DNA of 64,000 nucleotides from Neofusicoccum parvum (GCA_020912385.1 CP087208.1:2046001-2110000), one strand, 5' to 3'. Positions 1 to 11,616 are shown, counted from the stretch's first letter. Notes: generated by a model from the sequence alone, not told the origin. Made by a program: numbers and translations.

Positions 1-216
1 GAGAAGGGCGTAAAGGTTCATGGCGTCACAGCGGGCTACGATATCCTCAGCCCGGACGCTCTTCTTCTGAGAAAAAGGTTAGAGGAGGGTGGTGTTTACG
101 GGAAGTGGTTGGAATGGGACAAGCAGATGCACTGCTTTCCGCTGGCGTGGTTTTACGGGCTCCCGGAAAGCAAAGACGGTTTACACTGGATCATAGATGT
201 TCTCAAGGATGAATAG
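1..216 (+). CDS. alpha/beta hydrolase (esterase/lipase), C-terminal end only
   Basis: Frame 1 is open from the window edge to TAG at 214-216 and gives the last 71 residues of a protein. The text reads like the C-terminus of fungal alpha/beta-hydrolase fold-3 esterases: a segment with ILSPDALLL near residue 16, where the acid residue of the triad sits in this family, then EWDKQMHCFPLAW, whose His (about residue 46) is the expected catalytic histidine, and a final helix HWIIDVLKDE. The oxyanion HGGG and nucleophile GxSxG motifs would lie upstream, outside the window. The next gene on the same strand is a Baeyer-Villiger-type monooxygenase, whose products are esters, so the substrate could be one of its esters; that is inference. 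The family call is fairly firm; the substrate is unknown. Confidence 0.75.
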   Translation, partial: EKGVKVHGVTAGYDILSPDALLLRKRLEEGGVYGKWLEWDKQMHCFPLAWFYGLPESKDGLHWIIDVLKDE

Positions 217-1521
217 GTCGAAGGATGCATGATACAAGTGGAGGGAAAGTGCGGGGATCGAGCGGTACTCGATCAGAATTGCCAAGCGGTTTGGCCTAGA
301 CGGATGGGACTCGGACGATTAAGAGATACCTCTAGAAGACGCCAAGATATAGAATCAGCTGCTCGTGCCAGTAGTGGGCCTGCGACGGCCATGGAAGACG
401 CTTGGTAGCATGTACACACGTTCGATGCACTTGGTCGAACCCTTATTATTACTTGTTGCGGCAAAAACGCTACGAGATCCACTTGTGACGTCTGCCCCGC
501 ATGAGGGCTTTTGCGCGGATGTGCTCCGACTCCGTACATCCGTGCTTACAATATCGCCACTCCTGCGCCTCCTGGTATACACAGCAGGTCCACAATGTGA
601 TCTATCTATTTCGTGGCGATTCTCTTGCTGCACTCCTGAGCAGGAGCCCCAAGACCGGGAACATGAATCTGTCCGACCATGCAGATCACACGTGTGCCTG
701 TCTTTAGAGCCGAAATCATGTGCGTGTATCGCTCTTAAACTCTGCGGAAACGGAATAGACTACGCACGACAGTTTCTCATTGGTAGGACCGCGCTACACC
801 AGATCTCCACAAGACGCCTCGGTAGAAACCCACCTTGAGTCTAACGCTCTGCGTCCCAATATTCTTCAATCTTGGCTGGGGCGCCGCGCCCTCGCCAGAC
901 GGGTATGCAATCTTCGATCCGAAGAATCCGGTGCCCACGCCCCGCTTCTGCACCCAAGAAAGATAATGTGACGTGGTGTTGACAGGAACAAGTACTGTTG
1001 GCGCGAAACGGGTACGTGCGTAGGCGAGCAAGCTGGGTTTGGCTAACAGTGCGACAAACCGCATCGCGCCCCCAGAACTGCCCCTCTCACGTCCGGCTGT
1101 GGCGGGCGCTTGTGCGGATGGGGGCGATGCCTCGGCTTTGCCCCAGGTTTCTGCGCCACAAGGCAGAAGCTTAGCTTTCGTCGTGCATCCTAGCTACGCA
1201 TCTCTTTTCGGCCGATAGCGAAGACGGGTGCGTCAGGTGGAGCATTCTGTTGATCTCGCGGGCAGCAGGGCCGAGGCACACACCACCTGCTCCAGCGCGG
1301 TCCCTGCTGCTGATTTATAAAGAATCCGGCGGCCTGCTGAATAGAGCTGTTTCATACCACTGCAGGTCTTGAGAAGTACTTTCGTCGCCAACAAGTGTCC
1401 ACCTCTACGCGTCAATTCCTGTGCTACGGCGTCTCCACCTGCGATTCCGCTCCGCAACCGAAAGATTTCTCCCGCCGCGCCTGGGCAACGTCACACCACC
1501 ACCACCTAACAATCCACCAGC
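217..1521. other. intergenic, 1.3 kb, no gene seen
   Basis: Only short unsupported open frames on both strands. The last 150 bp or so are pyrimidine- and CA-rich, as in fungal leader regions, and presumably hold the promoter and 5' leader of the monooxygenase gene. No tRNA, repeat or transposon feature was recognised. Confidence 0.5.
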
Positions 1522-2991
1522 ATGGCCGAAAAGCCCAACGACTACGATGTCATCATCATCGGAGCTGGCATCTCCGGTATCAATGCTGCCTACCGGATCC
1601 AGACGCAAATGCCGGAGGGAACAAAATACGCAATCCTGGAGGCGCGTGATAACATGGGCGGTACCTGGGACCTGTTCAAGTATCCTGGCATCCGCTCTGA
1701 TTCAGACCTGCACACTTTTGGCTTCCCTTTCCGTCCATGGAGCGAACAGAAGGCCATTGCCGATGGAGCCTCCATTGTCAAGTACATCAAGGAGACGGCC
1801 GCAACCTACGGCATCGACCAGCACATCCAGTACCACCACAAGCTGATAACAGCCAACTGGTCGTCTGACGCTCAGAGCTGGTCTCTAGAGGTCGACGGCA
1901 ATGGCGAGAGGAAGAGATTCAACTCGTCATTCTTGCTCATGGCCACTGGTTACTACGACTACCACGAGCCGCTCGCGACGACTATCCCCGGTCTCGAGGA
2001 TTTCAAGGGCACCATCGTGCACCCGCAATTCTGGCCCGAAGACTTGGACTACACGAACAAGAAGATGGTCATCATCGGCAGCGGTGCAACGGCAATCACC
2101 CTCCTGCCCGTCCTCGCCGAGAAGGCCAAACACGTCGTGATGCTTCAGCGTTCGCCCGGCTACATCATCTCACTTCCTACCGTTAGCCCTTTGGACCGAA
2201 TCACCCGCGCCATCCTCCCCTCGTTCATCGCACACTCACTCATCCGGTGGCGCTTCCTCGTCCAGGGCTACCTCTTCTTCCACTTCTGCCGCGCCTTCCC
2301 CAATGCCGCCCGCAGGCTCATCCGCCTCGGTACGCTGAAGCAGCTGCCCAAGGGCGTGTCGCACGACCCGCACTTCGTACCCAACTACAACCCGTGGGAG
2401 CAGCGCATGTGCGTGTGCCCGGACGGCGACTTCTACAAGTCGCTGCAGGAGGGCACGTCTAGCATCGCGACCGGCCAGATCAAGACCGTGTCTGCGCGCG
2501 GCGTCGAGCTGGAGAACGGCGAGCGCCTGGACGACGTCGACGTCATCGTCACGGCCACCGGCCTCAAGATCCAGCTCGCCGGCGGCGCGAAGCTGTTCGT
2601 CGACGGCGAGCAGGTCGACCCGGGCACCAAGTTCCTGTGGAAGGGCGTCATGCTGCAGGATGTCCCCAACGCGGCGTTCGTCATCGGCTACACCAACGCG
2701 TCGTGGACCCTGGGTGCCGATGCCACGGCGCAGCTGTGCACGCGGCTGATCAACCACATGCGCTCGAAGGGCATGACCAGCGCGGTGCCGCGGATCGAGA
2801 GCCCGGAGGACCTGGAGCCGATGCCGGTGCTGAACTTGAACTCGACGTACGTGCAGAAGGCGCAGGGCGTGCTGCCGAAGGCGGGAGATAAGGGCCCGTG
2901 GGTGGCAAGGAAGAGCTACTTTACGGACATCTGGAATGCGAAGTTTGGGGACATCAAGACGGGATTGCAGTTCTACCGGGTGTCAACTTAG
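1522..2991 (+). CDS. FAD-dependent Baeyer-Villiger-type monooxygenase, EthA-like
   Basis: Single-exon gene of 489 codons. Class B flavoprotein monooxygenase: FAD-binding Rossmann motif GAGISG at residues 14-19, followed by GGTWDLFKYPGIRSDSD, typical of Baeyer-Villiger enzymes; the type I BVMO fingerprint (F-x-G-x3-H-x3-W-P) at F161-P172, with HP in place of the usual HT as in EthA; and the NADPH-binding motif GSGATA at 186-191. The expected reaction inserts one oxygen next to a carbonyl, turning a ketone into an ester with NADPH and O2. As I recall the actinobacterial EthA subfamily, resemblance runs over almost the whole length, including the closing YTNASWTLGAD stretch. The lack of introns and bacterial-type sequence fit old horizontal transfer, which only a tree could test. 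No secretion signal, so probably cytosolic. The ATG at 1522 puts the FAD motif at the usual distance from the N-terminus. Confidence 0.9.
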   Translation: MAEKPNDYDVIIIGAGISGINAAYRIQTQMPEGTKYAILEARDNMGGTWDLFKYPGIRSDSDLHTFGFPFRPWSEQKAIADGASIVKYIKETAATYGIDQHIQYHHKLITANWSSDAQSWSLEVDGNGERKRFNSSFLLMATGYYDYHEPLATTIPGLEDFKGTIVHPQFWPEDLDYTNKKMVIIGSGATAITLLPVLAEKAKHVVMLQRSPGYIISLPTVSPLDRITRAILPSFIAHSLIRWRFLVQGYLFFHFCRAFPNAARRLIRLGTLKQLPKGVSHDPHFVPNYNPWEQRMCVCPDGDFYKSLQEGTSSIATGQIKTVSARGVELENGERLDDVDVIVTATGLKIQLAGGAKLFVDGEQVDPGTKFLWKGVMLQDVPNAAFVIGYTNASWTLGADATAQLCTRLINHMRSKGMTSAVPRIESPEDLEPMPVLNLNSTYVQKAQGVLPKAGDKGPWVARKSYFTDIWNAKFGDIKTGLQFYRVST

Positions 2992-3994
2992 AGCGACTGG
3001 AGTCACGAGAAGGGAAGAAGCGTGAGGTCGAGCGAAAGTGTAGGGGGCGGCAGAGGGCCTCTGGAGTGTGTATCTCTTTGCGGTGCGCATACCCTCATTG
3101 GTCGCCGGGTTGCTTTGTGGCGCTTTGCATGTTGGTTGTGACGATCTTTGTAAAGACTTCTCAGGCAGCGATGTTGGAAATATACTGTTCAGCAAGCCGA
3201 ACGCATGTCTGGCGGGCGAATTGTCACAAGGCGGAGACGCACCGTGATAGAAAGTAAGCCGATGCACGCGTTAATTGGCCTTCCGCATCGGGCCGGCAAG
3301 CACGTGGTTGCGCGTCGCAGTGGTAAGCCACGTCGGATGCAACCCATCAAGCCACCAAATTCGGCTCTTTGTTGCCTAACAACGGCCTCAGGGCGCTCTC
3401 TCCAACATGCAACATGCACGCCAGCATGGAGGACGAGTACAGCCTGGATACACAGCGCATAGCGGAGATCAGGGCCATGGTACGCAGCTTTCGCGCCTCT
3501 GTCCCTTGCACGCCACCCCGGTTGCCTCAGCGGAGCCCGCGCGCATATGCCGCTTTTATGCACTCATTGTGCATGTCGCGCAGCACCGCCCGGGCGGATG
3601 TGCCAGGTACATGACTTGAGAGAAAGTTACCGCTCACACACTGCCCACACCGCAGACTTCGAGCCCAGCGCCAGCTCTGTTCCCGGCCGTCGCGACGCGT
3701 CTGCCTGAGCCCGTTGCCGGACGCGCCGCGAGCAGCCCCGACTCCGCCATCGCCATCGCCGCCGACACTGCCAACCACGACCACGACCTCGGACACAACG
3801 ACCACATCGCACCACGATCGCCGCGGCCTGAGGCGCCTACGCTGCAACGCAGTGACCATTGCTCCGCTCATCACCATCGCCGCCGCACGTCCGCCCTCAA
3901 TGCCCATCCAATCCCGCACCTGACGCCATACCGATCCGCTCCGACCGTCCCCGCAACTGCGACGCTCGACGCGCCACAATTCTCGCAGCCCAGG
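2992..3994. other. intergenic, 1.0 kb; upstream region of the checkpoint gene
   Basis: No supported gene. The last 350 bp are C- and A-rich (repeated CCA/CGC trinucleotides), a common look for Pezizomycotina leaders. A short ATG-initiated frame at 3426-3479 is followed by a GTACGC donor-like site, but joining it to the main reading frame does not keep phase. Confidence 0.4.
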
Positions 3995-6900
3995 ATGTAC
4001 AACTCGTTCAATGGGTTTGAGGGTGGCGACACCCAGCCCGTGGACTCACAACTGTATCGAGATTACCAGATCGAGCTCAAGGCCCTCCACGGAGATCCGT
4101 ACGCGCCAAACGGGACTGAAGACCACACAACCGATGACGCAGAGCACGGCATAACGGACAGCATGGAGCATGCGCCATACGAGGAGGGTGATACGGGCCA
4201 TGTCGACATCCTAGGCAACTGGCAGAGCCCTGAGAAGAGCGGCAACGCATTCGAGCTGACGCAGGTGTCCATTGACGGGGCTGCAGACGCACAAGTGAGC
4301 GAGCCGAACCCAGAGACCCAAGACCCAGCAGATTTGACTTCGCAGCCACGCTTCGTTCAGCCGGAAACGCCTGCGATGGCTGGCAAGAAGCGCAATGCTC
4401 GTGGCGAGGTGCTGAGCTCCGCCACGCGGACGCCTGGGTCTGCTATCAACCCAAACCTGTTCAACAACGGCACTGGCGTTCCGACACTGTCCATGAGCCA
4501 AGTTTTCAATGACACCCAAGGAAATTCCTCGCCGCAGCTCGATGGCGCCCGCTCCGATCCCATCTTCCAGCGCCCGTCGCCAAACCTCCATATGCGCTTC
4601 TCATCCGATGCCGTCACGCTTTCCTCGCCTACAAAGGCCATTCACAGTGAATTCTCCCGTGCTGCCACGGAGCCCAGAGATACATATAGATCGATGAAGG
4701 AGTCACAAGAAGCACGAGACCGTCAACGTCAGGCGGAGTTGGAGGCTGAGCTGGAACAATTGAAGTCTGACAACTTGGACAGCCTGGACGAACTCGACGC
4801 TGAGTTTGAGCCGGAGCAACGAAGAGCTGAAAGGCGCAGGATACAAGCTGAGTTGCGGGAGATAGCCATGAAACGGCGCGCAGACGTTACCGGGCCCGCA
4901 GGAGACCTGGCACAAGGGAAGATGAGGAATCCTGCAGTGACCAGGAGCGACACAGCTTTATTCACGCCAAAGTTGAATCTAAGGGAGCGAACCGTCTTGG
5001 AGATATCTGACGGTGTCTCTGATTCTGAGGACGAACTAGCTTCCGATCCGCCAACAATTCAGAAGCCCCTTCGGCTGTCCCAGCTGAACGGCGTTCAGGT
5101 TCCCATGACTTCCTCACGCCAGAACGACCCTGCTACCGCGTCTCCTAGCGCTACTGATGGCATTCCCAGCAGCCAGAACAGTGTCAGAAAAAGTCAGAGT
5201 CATGCCAACAGAACGTTCAAGAGACTCCTCGAAGCCGGGGATGAAGTTGCCGTTGCCGACTCTCAGCCTGAACCGAGGAATTCACAGACACAGCAGGAGA
5301 GTAATCCGATGCCACCGCATCTGCCAGACCCGTCTTCTTTGGATGCTCGCGTGGCACAATCGCAGTACTCGGTTATTACCGACGGTAGACGCGCTGAGAT
5401 GGATGCTCATATCAACAAGACGCTCAAGACCTCATCAATCCCTCAGCCTCCTGTCAATACTAGTCAGATGGTGGCCGCGGTTGGCGATAGTGGATATGCA
5501 GACGACGTGGAGAGGGATGACACTGAAAAGGAGATCCCAAGCAGTCCGCCGTTGTTTGCCCCCGTTGATGAAGACAAGGGTGAAGACGAGGCTGATCAGA
5601 TTGATTTTGTGAGAGACGGTGAAGAAGACCATGATGATCCGGGCATGAACGACGATTACGACAAGCCCGACTTGACTCAGATGGATGACGAGGAAGGGCC
5701 GGATTACATGGACTCTTCCAGCAAGGGTAGCGAGCAGGGTGACGATGAGGCGCTTGCTAGAACAGCCGACCACGAAGACGAGGGTATCCAAGAGGATGCT
5801 GATAACCATGCAGAAGACCATGAAGAAGGCGAACCAGAGGAACAGCAAGATGTGTGCCAAGAGGACAATGTGGAAGATGATCACAGCGGTGACCAGGAGG
5901 ACGCTGTTGAGAGAACAACAAGTGCGCCCATCGCAAATTCAAAGAAAACGGAGACGCAGAACACCATTCCTGAGACAGACCCTTTCGAAGAAGTACCCTC
6001 CTCTTCCTCGCAACATCAGGAGCCGGAACCCTCTCATCGCAACTTGAGTAACGCTCAGAAAAGCACCGAGAATACCGCGTACAACACAGCGCAGAATACC
6101 ATACAACAGGCAGATTCAGGGAACCGCGCATCCAATGCGGCCGACTCACCACAGACGAACTACTACAGTACTGCACAAACTCACATTCCCGCTGCTTCGA
6201 CTCCTCGCAAATCACAACAGAGTCCGCTCAAGGAACTGAGCCAACGGACGCCTAGGTCTTCTCGTCCAGTGCGCAGACTCACGGACATTGCTGCAGACCC
6301 TTCACAACGTAACGAGCCGCTCGATGACCTAGAGAGCGCGATGGATATCTTGAACGATGAAGACCGGGACTTTGCGGAGGTCATGGCCCTCAACAAAGCT
6401 GGCCCTGGCTCGTCGCCGTTTCGTCCCGCTAAGCGCCAGAAGACGTACGGTCACCGAGCTCTCCGCGAGTCGCCGAAGAAAGTCAACAGACCACCGTCCG
6501 TCTCGCCGACTCCGGAGAGCGGCAAGGTTCTTCAAGATAAGGAGATGAATGAACAAGTGGCCGAGGAAGATTATGTCTTCACCAAGCCGGCTACCTTGAA
6601 GCCCGGGAGGTTGACTCGCCCAGCTCAAAAATCACCTCCGAAGAAGACGCAATCTTCGATGAAGCCAACGATAACGAGATCGGCTAAGGCGAAGGGTGGT
6701 CGAAAGGGAACAGATGCTGCCGAGACTCCACGAGCCCGGTCGAGGAAGACGTCTAAATCAATACCGGCTGAGCCTGATGAAACGCCAGCCGCTCAGGAGC
6801 AGCAACAAGACGTGGCAGCACCATCAGATGGCGAGGACCAACAACAGCAACATGACTCCCAGGTCACTCAGCGCACAAGCCTGGTCGAGTCCGTGAACGA

Positions 6901-8491
6901 GCCTGGGCAGATCGTTGCTCCAAACCGCGTGCTTGCCCTGTTCAAGGGTCTGAAGGCAGCCTATTATCCTGCTACCTGCCTAGGTGGATCGTACGCCGAT
7001 GGCTTTTTCTACCGTATTCGCTTCGACGATGGTACGGTTGTCAGCCTGGATAAGATGCATGTGCGGAGCTGTGATGTGAAGAATGGCGATGTGGTCAAGG
7101 TTGATCTACCCAGCATGCGGACCAAAACGTACATTGTACGGGGCTTCAAGGATGTCATGTCGGCAGAGCAGATTGCAGAAGCTACTGCTGAAGATTTGAC
7201 TGCCCCTACGGATGTCCATGGTGCGAAGACTGTCGTTCTTGAGGTCAAGCAACGGGAAAGCCCATCTAGGGACACTCCAGCTGAGACTGTAGAAGTACCG
7301 TTGACCAACCTTTACATTACAGGCTCCATGTGGACTCATTTCAAGGATCGTATCTACGTCCATCCATCTGAGGCTCTGGGAGCTTCCGCGCGTCCGCAGA
7401 CGCCTTCAACGAACATGTCTGCCCCTGGGACGCCAACTACGGGTAAGACTCGACGAGTAACTCTTCCAACACCTGGAAATTCCATTCAACGTCCGGTGGC
7501 TGCTGCTCCTACGCCTATTGTGTCTGGCCTATTCTCTGGCATGGCTTTCGCATTGACGCTGCATGGACCTGATGATGAGCGCAATAGCATCTCCAAGCTC
7601 ATCCTCGAGAATGGTGGTCGGATCCTGGATCCCGGCTTCGAGGTTCTCTTTTCAACAAGCGGTAGTGACGTGGCGAGCCCTACGAAGACGCCTATCACCG
7701 TCTCTAAATCTTCTAAAGCCACACCAGTGGACAAGAAGAAAGCTATTGCGCACTCTTCCTCAAACCTCGCGGATTCCACTTCTGCTGCTCTTACTCTGAA
7801 CCCTCAAACCAGCACCCTTGGTTTCGTCGCTCTCATCTCGGACAAGCACTCCCGCCGCGCCAAGTATATACAAGCCCTAGCACTCGGCTTCCCCTGCCTC
7901 TCCTACCACTGGCTCCTCGACTCCCTGGCCTCTCACTCCGTCCGCCCCTGGTCCCTCTACCTGCTCCCAGCCGGCGAATCCGCCTTCCTCTCCGGCGCCG
8001 TCCGCAGCCGCACCCTCGCGCCCTTCGACCCGGACTCGCCCGACGCGCAGCTAGAGAAGGCGCTGCAGCGCCGCCAGCGGCTGCTCGATGGCAAGAGCGT
8101 GCTGCTCGTGCTCAAACCCGAGCGCGGCCGCGCGTACCGCTTCCTGACAGCCGCCATGGGCGCGAGCAGGGTCGCCCACTGCCGCGACGCCAAAGAGGCG
8201 CGCAGGCGACTGGAGCAAGAGGAGTGGGACTGGGTGTACGTGGACGGCGCTGCCGAGGAGCTTTTCCCGGGCCTGGCGGCGCCGGGCCTGGCGGGGAAGA
8301 AGAGGAAGCGTGGCGGCGGTGCGAGCTTCGCTTCGTCGTCGACGTCGTCGTTGGTGGAGGAGGTGCGCGAGGGGAGGGAGAGGGAGACGGGTGGTGTGAG
8401 GGTGGCGGAGGTGGGAGGCAGGAAGGTCAGGGTGGTCGGGGATGAGTTTGTGATTCAGAGTCTTATTCTGGGGGCGTTGCTGGAGGAGTAA
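3995..8491 (+). CDS. crb2: DNA damage checkpoint mediator Crb2/Rad9 (53BP1-like)
   Basis: Uninterrupted 1498-residue protein. The N-terminal two thirds are disordered, with many SQ/TQ sites (clusters around residues 380-460), which in this family are ATM/ATR (Tel1/Mec1, Rad3) targets that recruit the effector kinase after phosphorylation, and a strongly acidic stretch at about 520-660. A Tudor-type Rad53-binding fold begins near residue 972 ([13 protein letters not shown], then [19 protein letters not shown]). Two C-terminal BRCT repeats follow: the first from about 1175 (FALTLHGP...[10 protein letters not shown]), the second from about 1290 ([36 protein letters not shown]) to the end. Tudor plus tandem BRCT is the layout of the fungal checkpoint mediator that reads histone marks at breaks and scaffolds Chk1/Rad53 activation in the nucleus. 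The N-terminus is the least certain part: the chosen ATG is the first long-frame ATG, and an upstream exon cannot be excluded. Confidence 0.9.
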   Translation: MYNSFNGFEGGDTQPVDSQLYRDYQIELKALHGDPYAPNGTEDHTTDDAEHGITDSMEHAPYEEGDTGHVDILGNWQSPEKSGNAFELTQVSIDGAADAQVSEPNPETQDPADLTSQPRFVQPETPAMAGKKRNARGEVLSSATRTPGSAINPNLFNNGTGVPTLSMSQVFNDTQGNSSPQLDGARSDPIFQRPSPNLHMRFSSDAVTLSSPTKAIHSEFSRAATEPRDTYRSMKESQEARDRQRQAELEAELEQLKSDNLDSLDELDAEFEPEQRRAERRRIQAELREIAMKRRADVTGPAGDLAQGKMRNPAVTRSDTALFTPKLNLRERTVLEISDGVSDSEDELASDPPTIQKPLRLSQLNGVQVPMTSSRQNDPATASPSATDGIPSSQNSVRKSQSHANRTFKRLLEAGDEVAVADSQPEPRNSQTQQESNPMPPHLPDPSSLDARVAQSQYSVITDGRRAEMDAHINKTLKTSSIPQPPVNTSQMVAAVGDSGYADDVERDDTEKEIPSSPPLFAPVDEDKGEDEADQIDFVRDGEEDHDDPGMNDDYDKPDLTQMDDEEGPDYMDSSSKGSEQGDDEALARTADHEDEGIQEDADNHAEDHEEGEPEEQQDVCQEDNVEDDHSGDQEDAVERTTSAPIANSKKTETQNTIPETDPFEEVPSSSSQHQEPEPSHRNLSNAQKSTENTAYNTAQNTIQQADSGNRASNAADSPQTNYYSTAQTHIPAASTPRKSQQSPLKELSQRTPRSSRPVRRLTDIAADPSQRNEPLDDLESAMDILNDEDRDFAEVMALNKAGPGSSPFRPAKRQKTYGHRALRESPKKVNRPPSVSPTPESGKVLQDKEMNEQVAEEDYVFTKPATLKPGRLTRPAQKSPPKKTQSSMKPTITRSAKAKGGRKGTDAAETPRARSRKTSKSIPAEPDETPAAQEQQQDVAAPSDGEDQQQQHDSQVTQRTSLVESVNEPGQIVAPNRVLALFKGLKAAYYPATCLGGSYADGFFYRIRFDDGTVVSLDKMHVRSCDVKNGDVVKVDLPSMRTKTYIVRGFKDVMSAEQIAEATAEDLTAPTDVHGAKTVVLEVKQRESPSRDTPAETVEVPLTNLYITGSMWTHFKDRIYVHPSEALGASARPQTPSTNMSAPGTPTTGKTRRVTLPTPGNSIQRPVAAAPTPIVSGLFSGMAFALTLHGPDDERNSISKLILENGGRILDPGFEVLFSTSGSDVASPTKTPITVSKSSKATPVDKKKAIAHSSSNLADSTSAALTLNPQTSTLGFVALISDKHSRRAKYIQALALGFPCLSYHWLLDSLASHSVRPWSLYLLPAGESAFLSGAVRSRTLAPFDPDSPDAQLEKALQRRQRLLDGKSVLLVLKPERGRAYRFLTAAMGASRVAHCRDAKEARRRLEQEEWDWVYVDGAAEELFPGLAAPGLAGKKRKRGGGASFASSSTSSLVEEVREGRERETGGVRVAEVGGRKVRVVGDEFVIQSLILGALLEE

Positions 8492-10773
8492 AGGGGGTGG
8501 GTGGCCGATTCTTTGCTTTGACGTGCTTTTCTGCTGTGACTGTAAAACTGGGGCAGATGGGGGTTTTTTACAGGATACAGGCGTTTATGTAGGTGATGGG
8601 TGGGTTCTCGGTGGGCAGTACAGATGTGGGCGGACGGTGCTGGATACCAGTCGGAGCGTTTTCGAGAGATATGTATTAGGAGATTGCTACAATACCGTGG
8701 ATTAGATCATCTGAGTGGGTGTGGCTTGAGGCATGCTATTTTTCTCGTCGTCGCAGAATTGAGGACTCCTAAAGGTCTTCATATTTCATATTTGATATTT
8801 AAACCATCAGCTTCGCGCATTTCTGCCTGGTGATCGGGCGGAGAAGCTCCCCCAAAAGCCGCCGCTCGTCGTTTTCATCTACCGCTTTATGCGCAAGCTT
8901 TGGTCTTATGGAACGACTGCATGGATTCGCAAGCATGAAATATGCAGGGGTAATTCCAGAGCACCAGTCTCTAATTATGTGGTCTGATTCCGTCCGAGTC
9001 TCCATCTTTCCGGGTGTCCTGTATGTAGCTCTGCGGTTCTTACGATGATTCAGAGGCACCTACTGTAAATTGAGAGCTGAACTGTGCTGTCTTCCTCTCC
9101 TGTTAGCCACCGTCGATGTTGCTGCTGTTCAAATTTTTGCGATCCAGATATGCAGCAAAGCGTTTCCGCTTTGGACGGCTCTCAAGATGAAAATAACGGA
9201 TGATGGAGTCTCGTGAGGCCTCGGACAGATGTTCAGGAGGATTTAGTGCGAAGCTTATATTTAACTCTCGCCTCCAGCGCAACAAGATGCAGTTCATCAT
9301 AAATGAATCAGAATATCGGATTGAAATAATCGCCTAAGATAGTATAAATCCCCGCGTAATCTTCGTATTTGGTGGTCAGGTGCCTGTGTATGCTCTTGGA
9401 GGCAATTTTGTGAGCTGCTGAACCGTGACTACCACCCACCTCAAATGTTTACGTAAAATACCATTTTTGATTGATGGGAGAGGAAAATTGAGGCTAAATT
9501 CCTTCACGTGTTAAGGGAGTGGAATGTTTGTATTATTTTGAGGAGGTTTTAAGAAAACGGGCTATTATTGACGCGGTTGACTATACTATACTGCTTGAAA
9601 TGCCCTGACTAATGCCGTTCTTGAAGACTGGGCGGTATTGGTTCTTATGCACCGACTTTCCTTGAAGAATGATAGAGTAAAATAGTACGATTACTAGGGA
9701 GGTTGGCTTTCTTATTAAAGGAATATATTGGCTAGAATGGTAAAGATGCAATCTTGTGGAAAAGAACTCTGGCCCAACATGTCTTTCCCGTAAGTGTTGT
9801 TTAGCCATTGCACTGCTTGGGACTTCTGGCCAATGAATTCAAGGAACAATCGGCAACCTCCTATCTCTTTCAAGCATGGCAAGCACAATCCGTGAAGTCT
9901 GAGTGCAACCAGGTTGCGCCGCCTTGTGGAGTTTCCACTGGAGCAAAAGATTCGGGGATCTGCCGGAATCAGCTGAAAATGCCACCCCACGACTCAGGAA
10001 CCTGCTTGGACATTCCAGCACGTCAGCCTCAGTTTCAATGCATGTTTCAGTTGGTGGGATCCTTGTTCCTTAGGAAACCATGAGCTGGTGCACATTCTGA
10101 TCATGAAAAGTCACCATCACTCTGCCACGCATATCCACTTCCCGAACGAACCACGCAATTTGATCTCCGGATCGCCGCCACCTTATTGCAGAATGGTGGT
10201 TCGAGACTTTTTACAATAAGCCCGCTCTTCCTCCATGCCAGGCAACCTTTCCCCACAACGTCGGCTCCCGGATGTCTGTGCGGGCTCCACCGGCGTCTTC
10301 ACACGTGTCAACTTGCCTCGAGCGTCCGGCGCACAAGGCCGTTGGCTCACAATGCATCCCTTTCTCCCATGTTCCGGAGCTCCGACCCGCAACGCCTGCA
10401 GTGTTGCGGTCTGAGGATAGGAGCTGTTATTGACCGCACAATGGGCTCTCAGTGGTTAAAAATGCAGGATGCAGCCCTACCATCGGTCTCTGCACCTTTT
10501 CTCCAATTCTGCGTCATTCGTTCTTCTTCAACCCATTTTGTGCATGAGAAGGCGTTCAAGCTTTCCGCATTTTCTCCGACGGTCTTCTGAAGGAATCACC
10601 ATCTCCAGGACCACGTTCTTGGCGTCTGCCACCATCCTCTCGTTCATGAAATAAGAGAACACTTCCAGAGGTATTCCCAATCACCCTCACTTCGTCCCGC
10701 ACCTCTCTGATCTCCACAGACCAAGTCATCCCGGCCTACTGCCCCATCAACCAACCCAAAAAAAACCCCCACC
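8492..10773. other. intergenic, 2.3 kb, with an AT-rich core
   Basis: No gene seen. About 9280-9800 is visibly AT-richer than its surroundings, with runs such as TATAAAT and GTAAAATAC, and has stops in all frames. The last 150 bp before the RNase H-like gene are C-rich, promoter- and leader-like. The AT-rich core could be decayed repeat DNA; no ends or repeats that would prove this were found. Confidence 0.4.
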
Positions 10774-11616
10774 ATGACCCAACACGCCCACAAAACCTGC
10801 ACCGAATGGTCCCCCACGCGCCTCTACAACCCTTCCCACACCCTCGCCCTCCTCTCCAAGCCCGCCAAGCCCTCCCCATCCTCCTCCACCACCCTCACCC
10901 CCACCTCCCCCAGCCCAGCCACCACGCCCCCCACCACCACCACCATCCTCACCACCGGCATCCTCTCCGCCTCCCCTCCGCGCATGGACCCCACCGACGA
11001 CGCCACCGACGCCCCCTACACGCTCGCCGCCCTCGAGGCCGCCCACGCCGCGCTGCCCTTCACGCACCTCCCGTGCCCGCACGCGCGCTGCCCGTCCTGC
11101 GCCGCGCCCGCCCTGCACACCGACGCCATCCTCGTGGCGTGCGCGGGCAGGCGCGGATGCAACAGCACCAGCACCGCAGCGGCCGTCGGCGTCTACTTCA
11201 CGGCGGCGTCGCCGTTCAACGGGGTGTGGGAGCTGGGGGCGGACGAGGTGCAGGCGGCGACGCGGCAGCGCGTGGATCTGATGGCGGGGATCAGGGCGCT
11301 GGAGGCGGTGGGGGAGGTGGTGAGGGGGATGGAGGAGGGGGGGAGAGGCGGCGAGGAGGAGGGAGGGTTGAGTCAGGTGGTGGTGAAGACGCATTCGCAG
11401 TATTTGGTGCGGGTGGCGGTGGAGTGGTTGCCGTTGTGGAAGGGGAAGGGGTGGATGAATTCGAGGGGGAGGGTGGTGGCGAATGTGGATCTGTTTTGGT
11501 ATCTGGATAAGCGGATTACGTGGTTGGAGTGGGTGGGGGTGGAGGTGCTGTTTTTGCTGGTGGGGAGGGAGGAGAATGAGGAGGTGGTGAGGTTGGTTGG
11601 GAAGGCGGTTGGGTAA
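10774..11616 (+). CDS. RNase H-like domain protein lacking the catalytic residues
   Basis: Single exon, 280 codons. A Pro/Thr/Ser-rich N-terminus (to about residue 60) and a Cys-rich patch (CPHARCPSCAAP, about 100-111) precede a fold that follows fungal type-1 RNase H order: first strand DAILVACAG (117-125), RQRVDLMAGIRALEAV at about 164-179 where the family has QTxNRAEL, VVVKTHSQYLVRVAVEWLP where it has TDSxYVV, then WKGKGWMNSRGRVVANVDLFWYL (family W..NGW....G.PV.N.DL), and a final REENEEVVRLVG matching GNEEAD.LA. All four acidic positions appear changed: the first Asp to Cys123 or a neighbour, Glu to Asp168, the central Asp to His207, the last Asp to Val271 or Val272. It is therefore unlikely to cut RNA-DNA hybrids, though it might still bind nucleic acid. 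It runs towards the flavin monooxygenase, with 178 bp between the stops. Confidence 0.7.
   Translation: MTQHAHKTCTEWSPTRLYNPSHTLALLSKPAKPSPSSSTTLTPTSPSPATTPPTTTTILTTGILSASPPRMDPTDDATDAPYTLAALEAAHAALPFTHLPCPHARCPSCAAPALHTDAILVACAGRRGCNSTSTAAAVGVYFTAASPFNGVWELGADEVQAATRQRVDLMAGIRALEAVGEVVRGMEEGGRGGEEEGGLSQVVVKTHSQYLVRVAVEWLPLWKGKGWMNSRGRVVANVDLFWYLDKRITWLEWVGVEVLFLLVGREENEEVVRLVGKAVG

Noticed and set aside
2236..2757. Open frame of 173 codons antisense to the BVMO gene
   Set aside because: Mirror of GC-rich coding DNA on the other strand; low-complexity Arg/Glu/Val text with no domain.
3426..3479. Possible first exon of the Crb2 gene (ATG followed by a GTACGC donor)
   Set aside because: Joining to the acceptor just before 3995 does not keep the reading frame, and the peptide has no family support.
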